The position numbers were made by a program, and so were the translations under genes. Below are positions 1 through 9,855 of a stretch of DNA of 63,089 bases, piece after piece. This DNA comes from Thiomicrospira sp. GTDB taxonomy: Bacteria > Pseudomonadota > Gammaproteobacteria > Thiomicrospirales > Thiomicrospiraceae. Location: assembly GCA_030826915.1 (NCBI GenBank), contig JAUUDE010000030.1:1-63089 (forward strand), in the 5' to 3' direction. Each line of letters starts with the position of its first letter. Position 1 is the stretch's first letter. Below the pieces are notes generated by a model, which did no database searches, was not told where the DNA came from, and saw only the letters and a list, made by a program, of their open reading frames with translations.

Positions 1-117
1 AAAGATGTGGCTGAGTATATGAAATACTACAACTTGGAAAGACTTCATTCTGCTAATGGTGATATGTCACCAGTAGCGTATGAAAATTCTTTAAGAAAAG
101 TGTCCTGTGGGAGTTGA
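1..117 (+). mobile_element. 3' end of an IS3-family transposase (OrfB), entering from the left edge; putative right IS end at about 100-120
   Basis: Frame 1 reads KDVAEYMKYYNLERLHSANGDMSPVAYENSLRKVSCGS*, matching the YYNxxRxHSxxGxxSPxxYE C-terminal pattern of IS3 OrfB. It is followed by gtgtcctgtgggagttgacca, a plausible terminal inverted repeat. Confidence 0.8.
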
Positions 118-372
118 CCAGAACATGCAAAACAGATCGACAATAAAAAACACTCTCATGCGGCACATTTTCCATACGAAATTTTAGTATCAGGCGATGA
201 AGTGATTGCTTTAAATGGTAAATTCCGTATTGCTATTAACTGGCCAAATTTGTCGATGATGGGGTCAGGAAGTTTTATGAGTATTTCTGGTGCGCCTGAT
301 GCAATAGAAGAAGCATTAGAAGCAGTCGCGAAGAATAAAAAATTAGAAAGTAATTCAGATGATTTAATGTAA
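118..372 (+). pseudogene. 3' remnant of a CDS truncated by the IS end, unknown function
   Basis: Frame 1 stays open directly after the transposase stop with no ATG at its start: PEHAKQIDNKKHSHAAHFPYEILVSGDEVIALNGKFRIAINWPNLSMMGSGSFMSISGAPDAIEEALEAVAKNKKLESNSDDLM*. A hairpin with T-tract follows at about 397-430. Confidence 0.6.
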
Positions 373-519
373 AAATCACCGCGAATTTTAAATATTAAAA
401 AGCACAGATTATTCTGTGTTTTTTCTTTTTTAGGCCTTGAAAAGGTTTTTTTTGACCCCATGTATCAAGCACATTTAAATTAATAAAAACATTTAAAACC
501 CAAATTAGGAGATGTATTA

Positions 520-2415
520 ATGAGTGCAACAGAGACTCACGCGTTTCAAACCGAAGTGAATCAACTTTTAAAGTTAATGATTCATGCTTTATATTCAAAC
601 AAAGAAATTTTTGTAAGAGAGTTAGTTTCCAATGCTTCTGATGCTTTAGATAAGTTGCGTTTTGAAGCTGTTTCAAATGATGCTTTGACTGAAGGTGAAG
701 AAGAATTAGCGATTCAACTAGAATTTGATAAAAAAGCTCGCACCATCACCATTAGCGATAACGGTATTGGTATGACTCGTGACGAAGTCATTGCAAACAT
801 TGGTACGATTGCCAATTCAGGAACCAAAAAATTCTTAGAAAATATGACCGGTGATCAGGCTAAAGACTCTCACCTGATTGGTCAATTTGGTGTTGGTTTC
901 TATTCTTCTTTTATTGTTGCAGACAATGTTGAACTGGTCACTCGTAAGGCGGGTACGCCTGCTTCTGAAGGAACTAAATGGGTTTCTGAAGGTGAAGGCG
1001 AATTTACGTTAGAAACCGTTGAAAAAGCGCAAAAGGGTACACAGATTACGTTGCACCTAAAAGAAGATATGGACGAATTCCTTGAAGAAGCGCGTTTAAA
1101 AACGATTATTACAACTTATTCTGACCATATTAACTTCCCAATTAAAATGGAAAAATTTGAATGGGATGAAGAAGCGAAAGAATCAAAACCAACTGGTGAA
1201 TTTGAGCAGGTAAACAAAGCCACAGCGATTTGGACACAGTCCAAATCAGAACTTACCGACGAAGATTACAACAACTTCTATCAAACGATTTCACATGACT
1301 TTAATGAGCCTTTAGCACACATTCATAACCGTGTGGAAGGGACATTGGAATATACCTCGTTACTCTATATTCCTAAGCAAGCTCCGTTTGACTTATATGA
1401 TCGTGAACGTCGTTATGGCCTTAAATTATATGTTAAGCGTGTATTCATTATGGATGATGCAGAACACCTAATGCCAACATACCTACGTTTTGTACGAGGT
1501 GTGATTGACTCTGCTGACTTACCGCTAAACGTGTCTCGTGAAATTCTACAAAGCAACAAAGTGGTAGATAAAATCCGTGCGGCTTCGGTTAAGCGTGTTT
1601 TAGACCAATTAGCTAAACTAGCTAAAGCGGAAGAACAAGAAGAGTACAACACTTTCTGGGATCAGTTTGGTCAAGTTATGAAAGAGGGTGTGGTTGAAGA
1701 CTTTGCTAACAAAGACAAAATTGCTAAGTTATTACGCTTTGCTTCAACCCATGGCGAAGGTTCTGCTGAGCAACGTGTTTCTTTAGAAAACTATGTTGAT
1801 CGTATGCAAGAAGGTCAAGAAGCCATTTACTATATTGTGGCTGATACGCATGCTGCGGCTAAAGGTAGCCCACACTTAGAAATGTTCCGTAAAAAAGGCA
1901 TTGAAGTGTTGTTGATGTCAGATCGTATTGATGAATGGTTAGTTTCTCACTTAACAGAATTTGATAGTAAACCATTAAAGTCAATTACCTCTGCGGACTT
2001 GAAAGAGTTTGATGATGAAGAAGAAAAAGATTTATCTGAAGATGAGAAACAAGCGCGTGAAGCATTGACAGAAAAAGTGAAAAAAGCCATCGAAGATAAG
2101 GTTTCAGACGTACGTATTACACACCGCTTGACCGATTCTCCAGCTTGTGTGGTGAGTGCAGAAGGTGATATGTCTGCGCACATGGCTCGTATGATGGAAC
2201 AAATGGGACAAGCCATTCCAAAACAAAACCCAGTTTTAGAGCTTAACCCAGACCACGTTTTAGTGAAAAAGCTAGAAGCGTTAGATGATGACACTAAGTT
2301 AACCGAATGGTCTCTGTTCTTATTAGAACAAGCACAGTTGGCGGAAGGGGATCAGCTAGAAGAGCCAGCAGCTTTCATTAAACGTATGAATACGTTATTA
2401 AGTGAAGCGGTATAA
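520..2415 (+). CDS. htpG: Chaperone protein HtpG (Hsp90)
   Basis: 631 aa; [45 protein letters not shown] is a hallmark N-terminus; [14 protein letters not shown]. Confidence 0.98.
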
Positions 2416-2475
2416 ATAGAATTTCGTTTTCAATCTATTTAGCTTTAAAACGATTTAGTTTAAAACTTCACGTAA

Positions 2476-2512
2476 AACCCAATCTACCAGGCCAGGTAGG
2501 TTGGGTTTTTTG
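2476..2512 (+). terminator. Rho-independent terminator of htpG, with an ACCAGGCCAGGT variant at its apex
   Basis: aacccaatctacc-aggcca-ggtaggttgggtt followed by tttttt; 13-bp stem with one G-U. Confidence 0.85.
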
Positions 2513-2669
2513 TTATCTAAAAGCATAAATAAACATTATTTTCAGATACTTATAGGTAATTTATGGCACAATATCGCCAATTTAAAAGCGTGGATATTAT
2601 TTATAATTTTCATGCTAAAACAGTGCTAGTTTTGAACTGTTCTCATGCTCTATACATAAGGAAAAGATT

Positions 2670-4271
2670 TTGATTTCAACATCCAATATCACCATGCAGT
2701 TTGGTGAAAAACCCCTATTTGAAGATATCTCTGTAAAGTTCGGTGATGGAAAACGTTACGGCCTGATTGGTGCAAATGGTTGCGGTAAATCAACCTTTAT
2801 GAAAATTCTAGGGGGTGATTTAGAGCCAACGTCTGGTGTAGTGAGTATCGATGAAAATGAGCGTGTTGGTAAGCTAAAACAGGACCAATTTGCCTATGAA
2901 GAGTTTAGTGTTGTCGACACTGTGATTATGGGCCAGCCTGAACTTTGGGAAGTGAAACGTGAACGTGACCGAATTTACGGTTTGCCAGAAATGAGTGAAG
3001 AAGAGGGGATGCTGGTAGCCGATTTAGAAGTTAAGTTTGGAGAGATGGATGGGTATACAGCCGAATCTCGTGCCGGTGAATTATTGCTTGGCTTAGAAAT
3101 CCCAGTAGAACAGCACTACGGACCAATGAGTGAAGTGGCACCTGGTTGGAAATTGCGTGTATTATTAGCGCAAGCTCTGTTCTCTGACCCAGATATTCTG
3201 TTACTAGATGAGCCGACTAACAACTTGGATATTAATACCATTCGTTGGTTAGAAAATATTCTAAATGAACGTAAAAGTACCATGATTATTATCTCCCATG
3301 ATAGACATTTCCTGAATAGTGTTTGTACACACATGGCGGATTTAGATTACGGTGAACTTCGTTTGTATCCTGGTAACTATGATGAATATATGACGGCATC
3401 GACCATGGCGCGCGAACAGCTTTTGGCAGATAACGCCAAAAAGCAAGCACAAATTGCCGAGCTTAAAGGCTTTGTTAGCCGTTTCTCAGCTAATGCATCT
3501 AAAGCAAAGCAGGCCACTTCTCGTGCTAAATTAATTGATAAAATCGAACTTGCTGAAGTTAAAGCATCAAGTCGTGTTAATCCATTTATCCGTTTTGAAC
3601 AAGACAAAAAACTGTTCCGTTTAGCGTTAGAAATTGAAAAACTTTCTAAAACGTACGATAACGAGGGTGAGCCGAATGAAGTGTTTAAAGACTTGAACTT
3701 AATGTTAGAAGTTGAAGAGCGTCTTGCGGTACTTGGAGCGAATGGTGTTGGTAAAACCACTCTACTAAAATGTTTGGTGGGGGATGAAAATCCAACTTCC
3801 GGTACCGTTAAATGGTCTGAAAACGTTAAGATTGGCTATTATGCACAGGATCATGCGCATGAGTTCGAAGAAGATCTATCTTTAATTGACTGGATGGGGC
3901 AGTGGAAACAAGAGGGCGATGATGAACAAGCCTTACGTGCTGTGTTGGGTCGCCTATTGTTCTCACAAAAAGACATTGATAAGTCGGTTAAGGTGTTATC
4001 TGGTGGTGAACAAGGGCGTATGTTATTTGGTAAGTTAATGCTGCAAAAACCTAACGTACTGATTATGGATGAACCTACCAACCACTTGGATATGGAGTCC
4101 ATCGAATCGCTCAACTTAGCAATGGAAAACTTCCCAGGCACAATCATTTTTGTATCGCATGACCGCGAATTTGTTTCGTCCATTGCCACTCGTCTATTAA
4201 TCTTGTCAGAAAATGGCATTGAAGATTTCCGTGGTGATTATGAATCTTATTTACAGGCGCAAGATATGTAA
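2670..4271 (+). CDS. ybiT: ABC-F family ATP-binding protein (YbiT-type)
   Basis: 533 aa, two ABC domains, TTG start; near-colinear with remembered YbiT ([50 protein letters not shown]). Confidence 0.9.
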   Translation: MISTSNITMQFGEKPLFEDISVKFGDGKRYGLIGANGCGKSTFMKILGGDLEPTSGVVSIDENERVGKLKQDQFAYEEFSVVDTVIMGQPELWEVKRERDRIYGLPEMSEEEGMLVADLEVKFGEMDGYTAESRAGELLLGLEIPVEQHYGPMSEVAPGWKLRVLLAQALFSDPDILLLDEPTNNLDINTIRWLENILNERKSTMIIISHDRHFLNSVCTHMADLDYGELRLYPGNYDEYMTASTMAREQLLADNAKKQAQIAELKGFVSRFSANASKAKQATSRAKLIDKIELAEVKASSRVNPFIRFEQDKKLFRLALEIEKLSKTYDNEGEPNEVFKDLNLMLEVEERLAVLGANGVGKTTLLKCLVGDENPTSGTVKWSENVKIGYYAQDHAHEFEEDLSLIDWMGQWKQEGDDEQALRAVLGRLLFSQKDIDKSVKVLSGGEQGRMLFGKLMLQKPNVLIMDEPTNHLDMESIESLNLAMENFPGTIIFVSHDREFVSSIATRLLILSENGIEDFRGDYESYLQAQDM

Positions 4272-4300
4272 TTGTTCATCAATATTTTTTGCGTAAATCG

Positions 4301-4346
4301 AAAGCCCATCACTTTAATCTAAAATTGAAGTGGTGGGCTTTTTTGT
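4301..4346 (+). terminator. Rho-independent terminator
   Basis: aaagcccatcacttt...aaagtggtgggctttttt-type stem with T-tract. Confidence 0.8.
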
Positions 4347-4413
4347 ATTTTGCGCTTGCACTGCTTTTACTTGCTAAAATGAATCCATAGAACTCAAGGT
4401 TTAGGTACGACAC

Positions 4414-5199
4414 ATGAAAATGAATTTTGTATTAAGTCAGTTCAGCCCTGTTTGGCAAGATACATCGGCGAGTTTGCAAAAATTTCAAAATCAGGTTTCT
4501 GAGCTCTCTTTTAAACAAGAAGCTGTTTTTGTTTTGCCTGAACTGTTTCATGCTGGGTTTTCTATGCAACCACAGTTCTTTGCCGAATTTATCGAGGGCG
4601 AAGTCAGTCAATACCTAGCAGACCTGGCTAAACAGTATTCCATCAATATTGTGGCTGGGGTTGCTCAACGTACAGTTTCTTCAAATTGTGAAGGTAAGAA
4701 AAACCGTTTCTTTAATACCGCGCTCGCTTTTGACTCTTCTGGAGATCAAGTTGGCCGCTATGTTAAGCAAAGATTGTTTCGTTTTACCAATGAACATAAC
4801 AGCTATATAGAGGGATTTAAGTCAGAAATGATTGAAATATCAGGCGAGCCGTTTGCTTTATTTATTTGTTACGATTTACGTTTTCCTGAGTTATTTAGAG
4901 AAGTTGCCAAACAGGTTAAGGGGTTCATTGTCATAGCCAATTGGCCTGAGTCTCGACAAGAACATTGGCAAAGCTTGCTTAAAGCCAGAGCTATTGAAAA
5001 CCAATGTTTTGTCATCGGTGTTAATCGAGTCGGGCTGGATGAAAACGGCTTGAACTATATTGGCGGTTCTAGTGTTATCTCTCCGTTAGGCGAAGTACTT
5101 GTTCAAGCAGACGCTAATCAACAAATCGTGTCCACTGAGATTGATTTACAACAGGTTTCGGATGTACGTAACCAATATCCGTTTTTAGAGGATATGTAA
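4414..5199 (+). CDS. Carbon-nitrogen hydrolase (nitrilase/omega-amidase, YafV-like)
   Basis: 261 aa; VLPELFHAGFS, ICYDLRFPELFR, IVIANWPESRQEHWQSLLKARAIENQCFVIGVNRVG. Confidence 0.85.
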   Translation: MKMNFVLSQFSPVWQDTSASLQKFQNQVSELSFKQEAVFVLPELFHAGFSMQPQFFAEFIEGEVSQYLADLAKQYSINIVAGVAQRTVSSNCEGKKNRFFNTALAFDSSGDQVGRYVKQRLFRFTNEHNSYIEGFKSEMIEISGEPFALFICYDLRFPELFREVAKQVKGFIVIANWPESRQEHWQSLLKARAIENQCFVIGVNRVGLDENGLNYIGGSSVISPLGEVLVQADANQQIVSTEIDLQQVSDVRNQYPFLEDM

Positions 5200-5206
5200 T
5201 AAAGCG

Positions 5207-5218
5207 ACCAGGCCTGGT
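5207..5218. repeat. ACCAGGCCTGGT palindrome (intergenic, nitrilase 3' end)
   Basis: Exact 12-mer. Confidence 0.95.
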
Positions 5219-5242
5219 GGTTTGGTAAGTGAAAAGTTTTAG

Positions 5243-5386
5243 CTAAACCTTACATTGTACGAAAGTTGAGAAGCCTTTGAGTTTAATGACTTCGCCTTGA
5301 TATTTTTTATCAGGCTTCCCGTTACTATTTTTACTTGCATAAAAATAGTAACCACAAAAAGGGCACCCCGCTCCATAAATGGGCAA
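5243..5386 (-). CDS. Small ORF or gene remnant with a CPFCG zinc-ribbon-like motif (47 aa if the TTG start is used)
   Basis: Below the ORF-track length cutoff. Reverse strand reads MPIYGAGCPFCGYYFYASKNSNGKPDKKYQGEVIKLKGFSTFVQCKV*. No convincing RBS. Confidence 0.35.
   Translation of the reverse strand: MPIYGAGCPFCGYYFYASKNSNGKPDKKYQGEVIKLKGFSTFVQCKV
5321..5352. repeat. Perfect 13-bp inverted repeat, 6-nt loop
   Basis: gttactattttta-cttgca-taaaaatagtaac. Confidence 0.8.
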
Positions 5387-5640
5387 GTTCTAAGCTGTTC
5401 ACTCACAATCTCGCAACTTGCTGAGCAAGCTCAGTTTCGAACAGTCGAGATGGCTTAATCGTTCTTTACGCTAAGAACCTTGCACCATTTATTCCAAGGG
5501 GGAACTTGGGCGTTTGCTGAAGCATTTACACAAACACAAAGTTCAATAACAGACTTGTTTCCCAGATGACATTCAAAAAACAAAACAGTTTATTTTTATG
5601 TAGCATCAGGTTAAAACTAATTTTTCACAGCTCAAGGTGA

Positions 5641-6168
5641 CTATTCAGGAATCTGTTTAGGATTGTTTAGGGCTTTTAGCGCATTGTTGATAGATTGCTT
5701 AAGGTAGTAATGATAATAATCATAAGCGCCTGATAGTAACTGGTCTGTAATGACTTCGCCTTCGCCATTGACAAAAATGACCACGGGTAAACTGGTTAAG
5801 TTGTACAAACTTTTAAATTCAAGATTGGGTGTGGCATCACCATAGAAATCAACGGTGGTTTGGTCGTCGTTGACATGGATTTCTGTCATATACACATAAC
5901 CATCAAGCTGACCTGAAAACAGCGCCGGTAAAATGGCTTCATCCTTTAATTTCTCGGTCGATTTTAAACCTTTAGAGTCAAATAAAATGGCAATCGGAAG
6001 GTTCTCTTTTAAAGCCTTTTGACCCAGTTCCTGTAAATTTGTCGCAATAGGAAGCACATTTGAATCGCTATGAGCTGTTTGGCTAAATAATATAGAAGTG
6101 ACCAGGCCTGCTACTAAAGCAAGAGAGGTAAAGTAATTAGAGTCGATTTTATATTGATTTTGGCGCAT
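5641..6168 (-). CDS. Secreted or membrane-anchored thioredoxin-like protein
   Basis: 175 aa, N-terminal hydrophobic signal, NLPIAILFDSKG... SLPVVIFVNGEGEVITDQLLSGAYDYYHYY resembles a thioredoxin-like fold without CxxC. Confidence 0.55.
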   Translation of the reverse strand: MRQNQYKIDSNYFTSLALVAGLVTSILFSQTAHSDSNVLPIATNLQELGQKALKENLPIAILFDSKGLKSTEKLKDEAILPALFSGQLDGYVYMTEIHVNDDQTTVDFYGDATPNLEFKSLYNLTSLPVVIFVNGEGEVITDQLLSGAYDYYHYYLKQSINNALKALNNPKQIPE

Positions 6169-6220
6169 TTTTTAAATCCCTTTAGGCTAACGACTTAAGT
6201 GTTTATTGTTAACTTAATGG

Positions 6221-6736
6221 CTATTTTGTAGCGGATGATTCTGTAGAGGGTAGAATCCAGTCCGCTCTTGGATAGTGACAGGTGTAACCATTTGGAATTC
6301 GTTGTAAATAGTCTTGGTGTACGTCTTCAGCTTGCCAAAAATCACCAGCAGGTTCAAGCTCGGTTACCACTGCAGCAGGCCAAAGCCCCGAAGCATTGAC
6401 ATCTTTAATAACTTGTTCGGCGGTTTCTTTTTGTTGTTCGGAGAGATAATAAATCGCAGAACGATAAGAAGTACCGATATCATTGCCTTGTCGATTTTTT
6501 GTGCTAGGGTCATGAATTTGAAAAAACAACGCTAAAATGCCTCTATAAGTGACGACATTATTATCAAATATCACTTCAATCGCTTCTGCATGGTTGCCAT
6601 GATTTTGATAGGTTGCATGCTCAATATCACCACCGGTATAGCCAACTCGAGTAGAAATAACGCCTGCTTTTTTACGAAATAACTCCTGCATTCCCCAAAA
6701 ACAACCACCCGCTAAAATTGCCGTTTCATTCGCCAT
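6221..6736 (-). CDS. msrA: Peptide methionine sulfoxide reductase MsrA
   Basis: [31 protein letters not shown] with GCFWG active site. Confidence 0.97.
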   Translation of the reverse strand: MANETAILAGGCFWGMQELFRKKAGVISTRVGYTGGDIEHATYQNHGNHAEAIEVIFDNNVVTYRGILALFFQIHDPSTKNRQGNDIGTSYRSAIYYLSEQQKETAEQVIKDVNASGLWPAAVVTELEPAGDFWQAEDVHQDYLQRIPNGYTCHYPRADWILPSTESSATK

Positions 6737-6868
6737 ATCAAGTTTCCTTGTCCAAAACCGTGTTCTTCATAATAGGTGCAGAACAATCATTAAAAATACT
6801 GAAAATCAGAATAACATCAAAAAGCAATAAAAGGCAATTTAAGCTTAGTAAAAAGCTGGCAGGCCTGG

Positions 6869-7423
6869 TTACTTCTTAAAGGTATGAGCAAACAAGCTTA
6901 TTTTCTGTTCTAAGGTCAGATTGCTTACTGTTTCAATATTGTTTTCAGGAATTTGTTCAGGGTGAGGGTAGTGGGCAATGGCCTTTTCAAGACTCTCTTC
7001 TCGCAGTAGGTGCAAGATTGGGTAGGGGGCTCGGTTGGTTAGGTTTTCGGCGTCTTCTGGTTCTGTGCCAGCAAACTGATAGTTTGGATGGAAGGTCGCT
7101 ACCTGAAAAATACCTTGCCATTCATTGTCTTCAATTAACGCATCTACGTACTCTAAAAAATCGTTGTAATCGTAAAAATCATCTAGCATATTTGGCACAA
7201 TCACGAGTGTGGTTTCTATGCTTTCTGCCTTGGTTTCGGCTAACAATATCAATTCATTTTGCAGGTCTTCAAGTAAGCAGGCCTGGGTATTACATTGTGA
7301 AACGGTAAAACGTATCTGCTTTTGTTGGTATGGACGAGAGGCAAAAGGGCACAGGTTTAAGCCAATTACCACCTTGTCTAACCACTGATTAACTTCGTTT
7401 AGAATGTGTTGTTTGTTAGACAT
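6869..7423 (-). CDS. DUF1415 family protein
   Basis: 184 aa; VNQWLDKVVIGLNLCPFASRPYQ; FQVATFHPNYQFAGTEPEDAENLTNRAPYPILHLLREES. Confidence 0.85.
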   Translation of the reverse strand: MSNKQHILNEVNQWLDKVVIGLNLCPFASRPYQQKQIRFTVSQCNTQACLLEDLQNELILLAETKAESIETTLVIVPNMLDDFYDYNDFLEYVDALIEDNEWQGIFQVATFHPNYQFAGTEPEDAENLTNRAPYPILHLLREESLEKAIAHYPHPEQIPENNIETVSNLTLEQKISLFAHTFKK

Positions 7424-7478
7424 AGTTTTAGACTCGTTTAATGGCTAGGAAGTGCTGACTAATTAGCACTTTCCTGGG

Positions 7479-8333
7479 TTAGATGATTTTTTGGTGCAGA
7501 ACAGAGCTGTTAACTAGTTCATCAAGCTCACCCATTAAATGAGCCTGAACTTGGCTGGCACTGTTTTGTGAAGCATCGTAAAGATAGATGGACAACTCAT
7601 CACCCGGTTTTAAAAATACTTTTTCACCAAATTCTGTATAGGTGGTTGCCCCTAAACTAATCATGATTTGTGGTGGTAAATTGGCTTCTTGTAAAATCTG
7701 ATGTAGGTTTTCTAATGGGCCAAAATCTTGTTGATTATTGAGTTTGTCAATCATCCAAGTCTTCAGTTCTTCATGAAAGTAAGAGTAAGTTAATACGGAA
7801 CTGTCTTGCCCGTATGCGTGGTACTCGCCATCGCGTTTTAAAAATGAAGCAATGCGAAAGACATCTAATTCTGAATCGGCTTTAAAACTGTTCAGCTCAA
7901 TAAAGTCAGTTGAGATACCCTTGGTGGCAGGCCCCCAGTTTTTCTTTTCGCTGATTTTTTTAGCACCGGGTTTACGAATCGAGCAATCGTTAAAAGCGGC
8001 AAAAGCTTTGGGTTGAATATCCGTTACTTGCCCGTCTTGATAGGTGACATTAAACAATACACAAACTTCAGGTTCGGCTTGTAAATGCGCGTTTTCAGCC
8101 AAATCTTGAGGGTAACGAATTTCTGTTGAAGAGAGAGGGAATTCGCCTACTTGTGCTTTTGAATTTGGCACATAGTATGGAAAAATGCCTTTAGGTGCAT
8201 TCGCTTTTTCGGTTTTTACATTGACAAAATCGGGTGTTTCACCGGCTTGTTCTAAGTGGCCAGCAAAGTTGCCTGCTACGCCAAATCCAGCTACTTTTTT
8301 TAAATCATTTTGGTTAATTGCAATTTGAGTCAT
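7479..8333 (-). CDS. Conserved protein, probably DUF5718 family
   Basis: 284 aa; KKVAGFGVAGNFAGHLEQAGETPDFVNV; AFNDCSIRKPGAKKISEKKNWG. Confidence 0.65.
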   Translation of the reverse strand: MTQIAINQNDLKKVAGFGVAGNFAGHLEQAGETPDFVNVKTEKANAPKGIFPYYVPNSKAQVGEFPLSSTEIRYPQDLAENAHLQAEPEVCVLFNVTYQDGQVTDIQPKAFAAFNDCSIRKPGAKKISEKKNWGPATKGISTDFIELNSFKADSELDVFRIASFLKRDGEYHAYGQDSSVLTYSYFHEELKTWMIDKLNNQQDFGPLENLHQILQEANLPPQIMISLGATTYTEFGEKVFLKPGDELSIYLYDASQNSASQVQAHLMGELDELVNSSVLHQKII

Positions 8334-8905
8334 TATTTATCTTCTGTTGTGTGTTCTGCAGTTGCTTTATTTTTGCCCATCATTCTAAGTAGAGTGGCAT
8401 CTTTATAAACTATATGATGTTTCAGCGCACCCGCAATATGTAGTAGAACAATAGCAATCAATAAAGTCCCTGCAGTTCCGTGAATTTCTTCTGCAATTTC
8501 ATGAATGGTTTCATTTTCACCGACAATATTCGGTAGTGTGAATAGGGTAAAGAATGAGACATCATGCCCACCAGAGTTAGACATAATCCAACCAGAAATT
8601 GGCATCAGAATCATGGCCAAATATAAAATGCCTTTTACTGCATGACCAAGAATATGTTCAAATTTGTTTTTAGATAGCTGTTCGGGATTTGGACTAATTT
8701 TTAACCAAACCAATCGCAACATCATCAACATAAAAAGCCCAATACCTAATGATTTATGTAAATCATAAAGTTCAAATTTTTCTGGACTTTTTGGAAGCTC
8801 ATGCATGTACATACCTAATGCAATTAAGCCAATAAACAGAAAAGCCGAAAGCCAGTGATTGGCACGAGAAACCAATCCGTAATTGAGTTCAGTATTTTTT
8901 AACAT
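8333..8905 (-). CDS. Cytochrome b561 family protein
   Basis: 190 aa, 4 hydrophobic segments, conserved His residues (RANHWLSAFLFIGL, ELYDLHKSLGIGL, EIHGTAGTLLIAIVLLHIAGALKHH). Confidence 0.9.
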   Translation of the reverse strand: MLKNTELNYGLVSRANHWLSAFLFIGLIALGMYMHELPKSPEKFELYDLHKSLGIGLFMLMMLRLVWLKISPNPEQLSKNKFEHILGHAVKGILYLAMILMPISGWIMSNSGGHDVSFFTLFTLPNIVGENETIHEIAEEIHGTAGTLLIAIVLLHIAGALKHHIVYKDATLLRMMGKNKATAEHTTEDK

Positions 8906-8945
8906 GTTATAAATCCTATAATGTGCTGTTTAACAATAACGCTTT

Positions 8946-9812
8946 TTAATAGAGCAGACTTTGAAATTTTCTTCTATATGCGGTAACTAATTCAGGCGCT
9001 TTGGCCGTAAGCATTTCAAATGCTTTAATAATACTTTTTTGAGCCAAACCGTCTTGGTATGTTCTGTCTATGGTAAAGAGTTTAAACAAGGTTTGTAATG
9101 CATTTTCTACCTGCCCGTTAAGAATAAGGTAACCAGCCAGTGCGTGCAAGGCATGGCAGTCATTTGGATCTTCTGCTAAAGCGGCTTGTATCGCTTGAAT
9201 ATCGCTTACTTGTGCAATCGCTTCTGAGAAATATAAAATGCCATCCAGCTCTTTACCTTGTGGGTCTTTTTGCGCTTCTTCTGGCAGTTTCTCAAAGAGG
9301 TTTTTTGCTTTATCTAAGTGGCCAGTATGTAAATACATCTGTACTAAATCTAAGTGAATTTTAAAGTTATTTGGGTCTGTTTTTGCCGCTTCACCTAACA
9401 GTTGAATCGCTTGATCATACTCACCATCGGCAAAGGCCAGGCCTGCTTGCTTACGTAAAATCTCAGAAGGCGCTTCTTCAATATGGGCGTTTAACATTTC
9501 GCGATAAGCGGATTCAGATAAAAGGCCTGCTTGTTCGGTAACAATATTGGCATCTTTTATCAGTTTGTAAAAAGGTGGGTTTGGAACAGCCAGTTTTTCT
9601 ACTATTTCCGTTTGTTGCTCATAAAGCACCTTTGCTAAGATGAATTTACCCGCCATCTCTTCAGCCAGTTTTTCAAGGATGGTATTAGCAAGTTTACTTT
9701 GCTCATTTAACGGTGACCAAAAGTTAATCAAAACGGGCAGGCGTTTTGAATTTTGCATAACCATTTCTTGAAAGTTATTGATGGTGACGTTAACAATCAT
9801 GGCTTCAGACAT
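8946..9812 (-). CDS. Thioredoxin-TPR co-chaperone CnoX/YbbN family
   Basis: 288 aa; thioredoxin-like N-terminus (PVLINFWSPLNEQSKLANTILEKLA) without the CxxC, TPR C-terminus. Confidence 0.85.
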   Translation of the reverse strand: MSEAMIVNVTINNFQEMVMQNSKRLPVLINFWSPLNEQSKLANTILEKLAEEMAGKFILAKVLYEQQTEIVEKLAVPNPPFYKLIKDANIVTEQAGLLSESAYREMLNAHIEEAPSEILRKQAGLAFADGEYDQAIQLLGEAAKTDPNNFKIHLDLVQMYLHTGHLDKAKNLFEKLPEEAQKDPQGKELDGILYFSEAIAQVSDIQAIQAALAEDPNDCHALHALAGYLILNGQVENALQTLFKLFTIDRTYQDGLAQKSIIKAFEMLTAKAPELVTAYRRKFQSLLY

Positions 9813-9855
9813 GGGGTTTCCTTATCAATTTCTACGTTTGCTATTCTAACGGAGT

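Noticed and set aside
1413-2294. Antisense ORFs inside htpG, and similar shadow ORFs throughout the track
   Set aside because: They lie opposite well-identified genes and have low-complexity or unnatural translations; treated as spurious.
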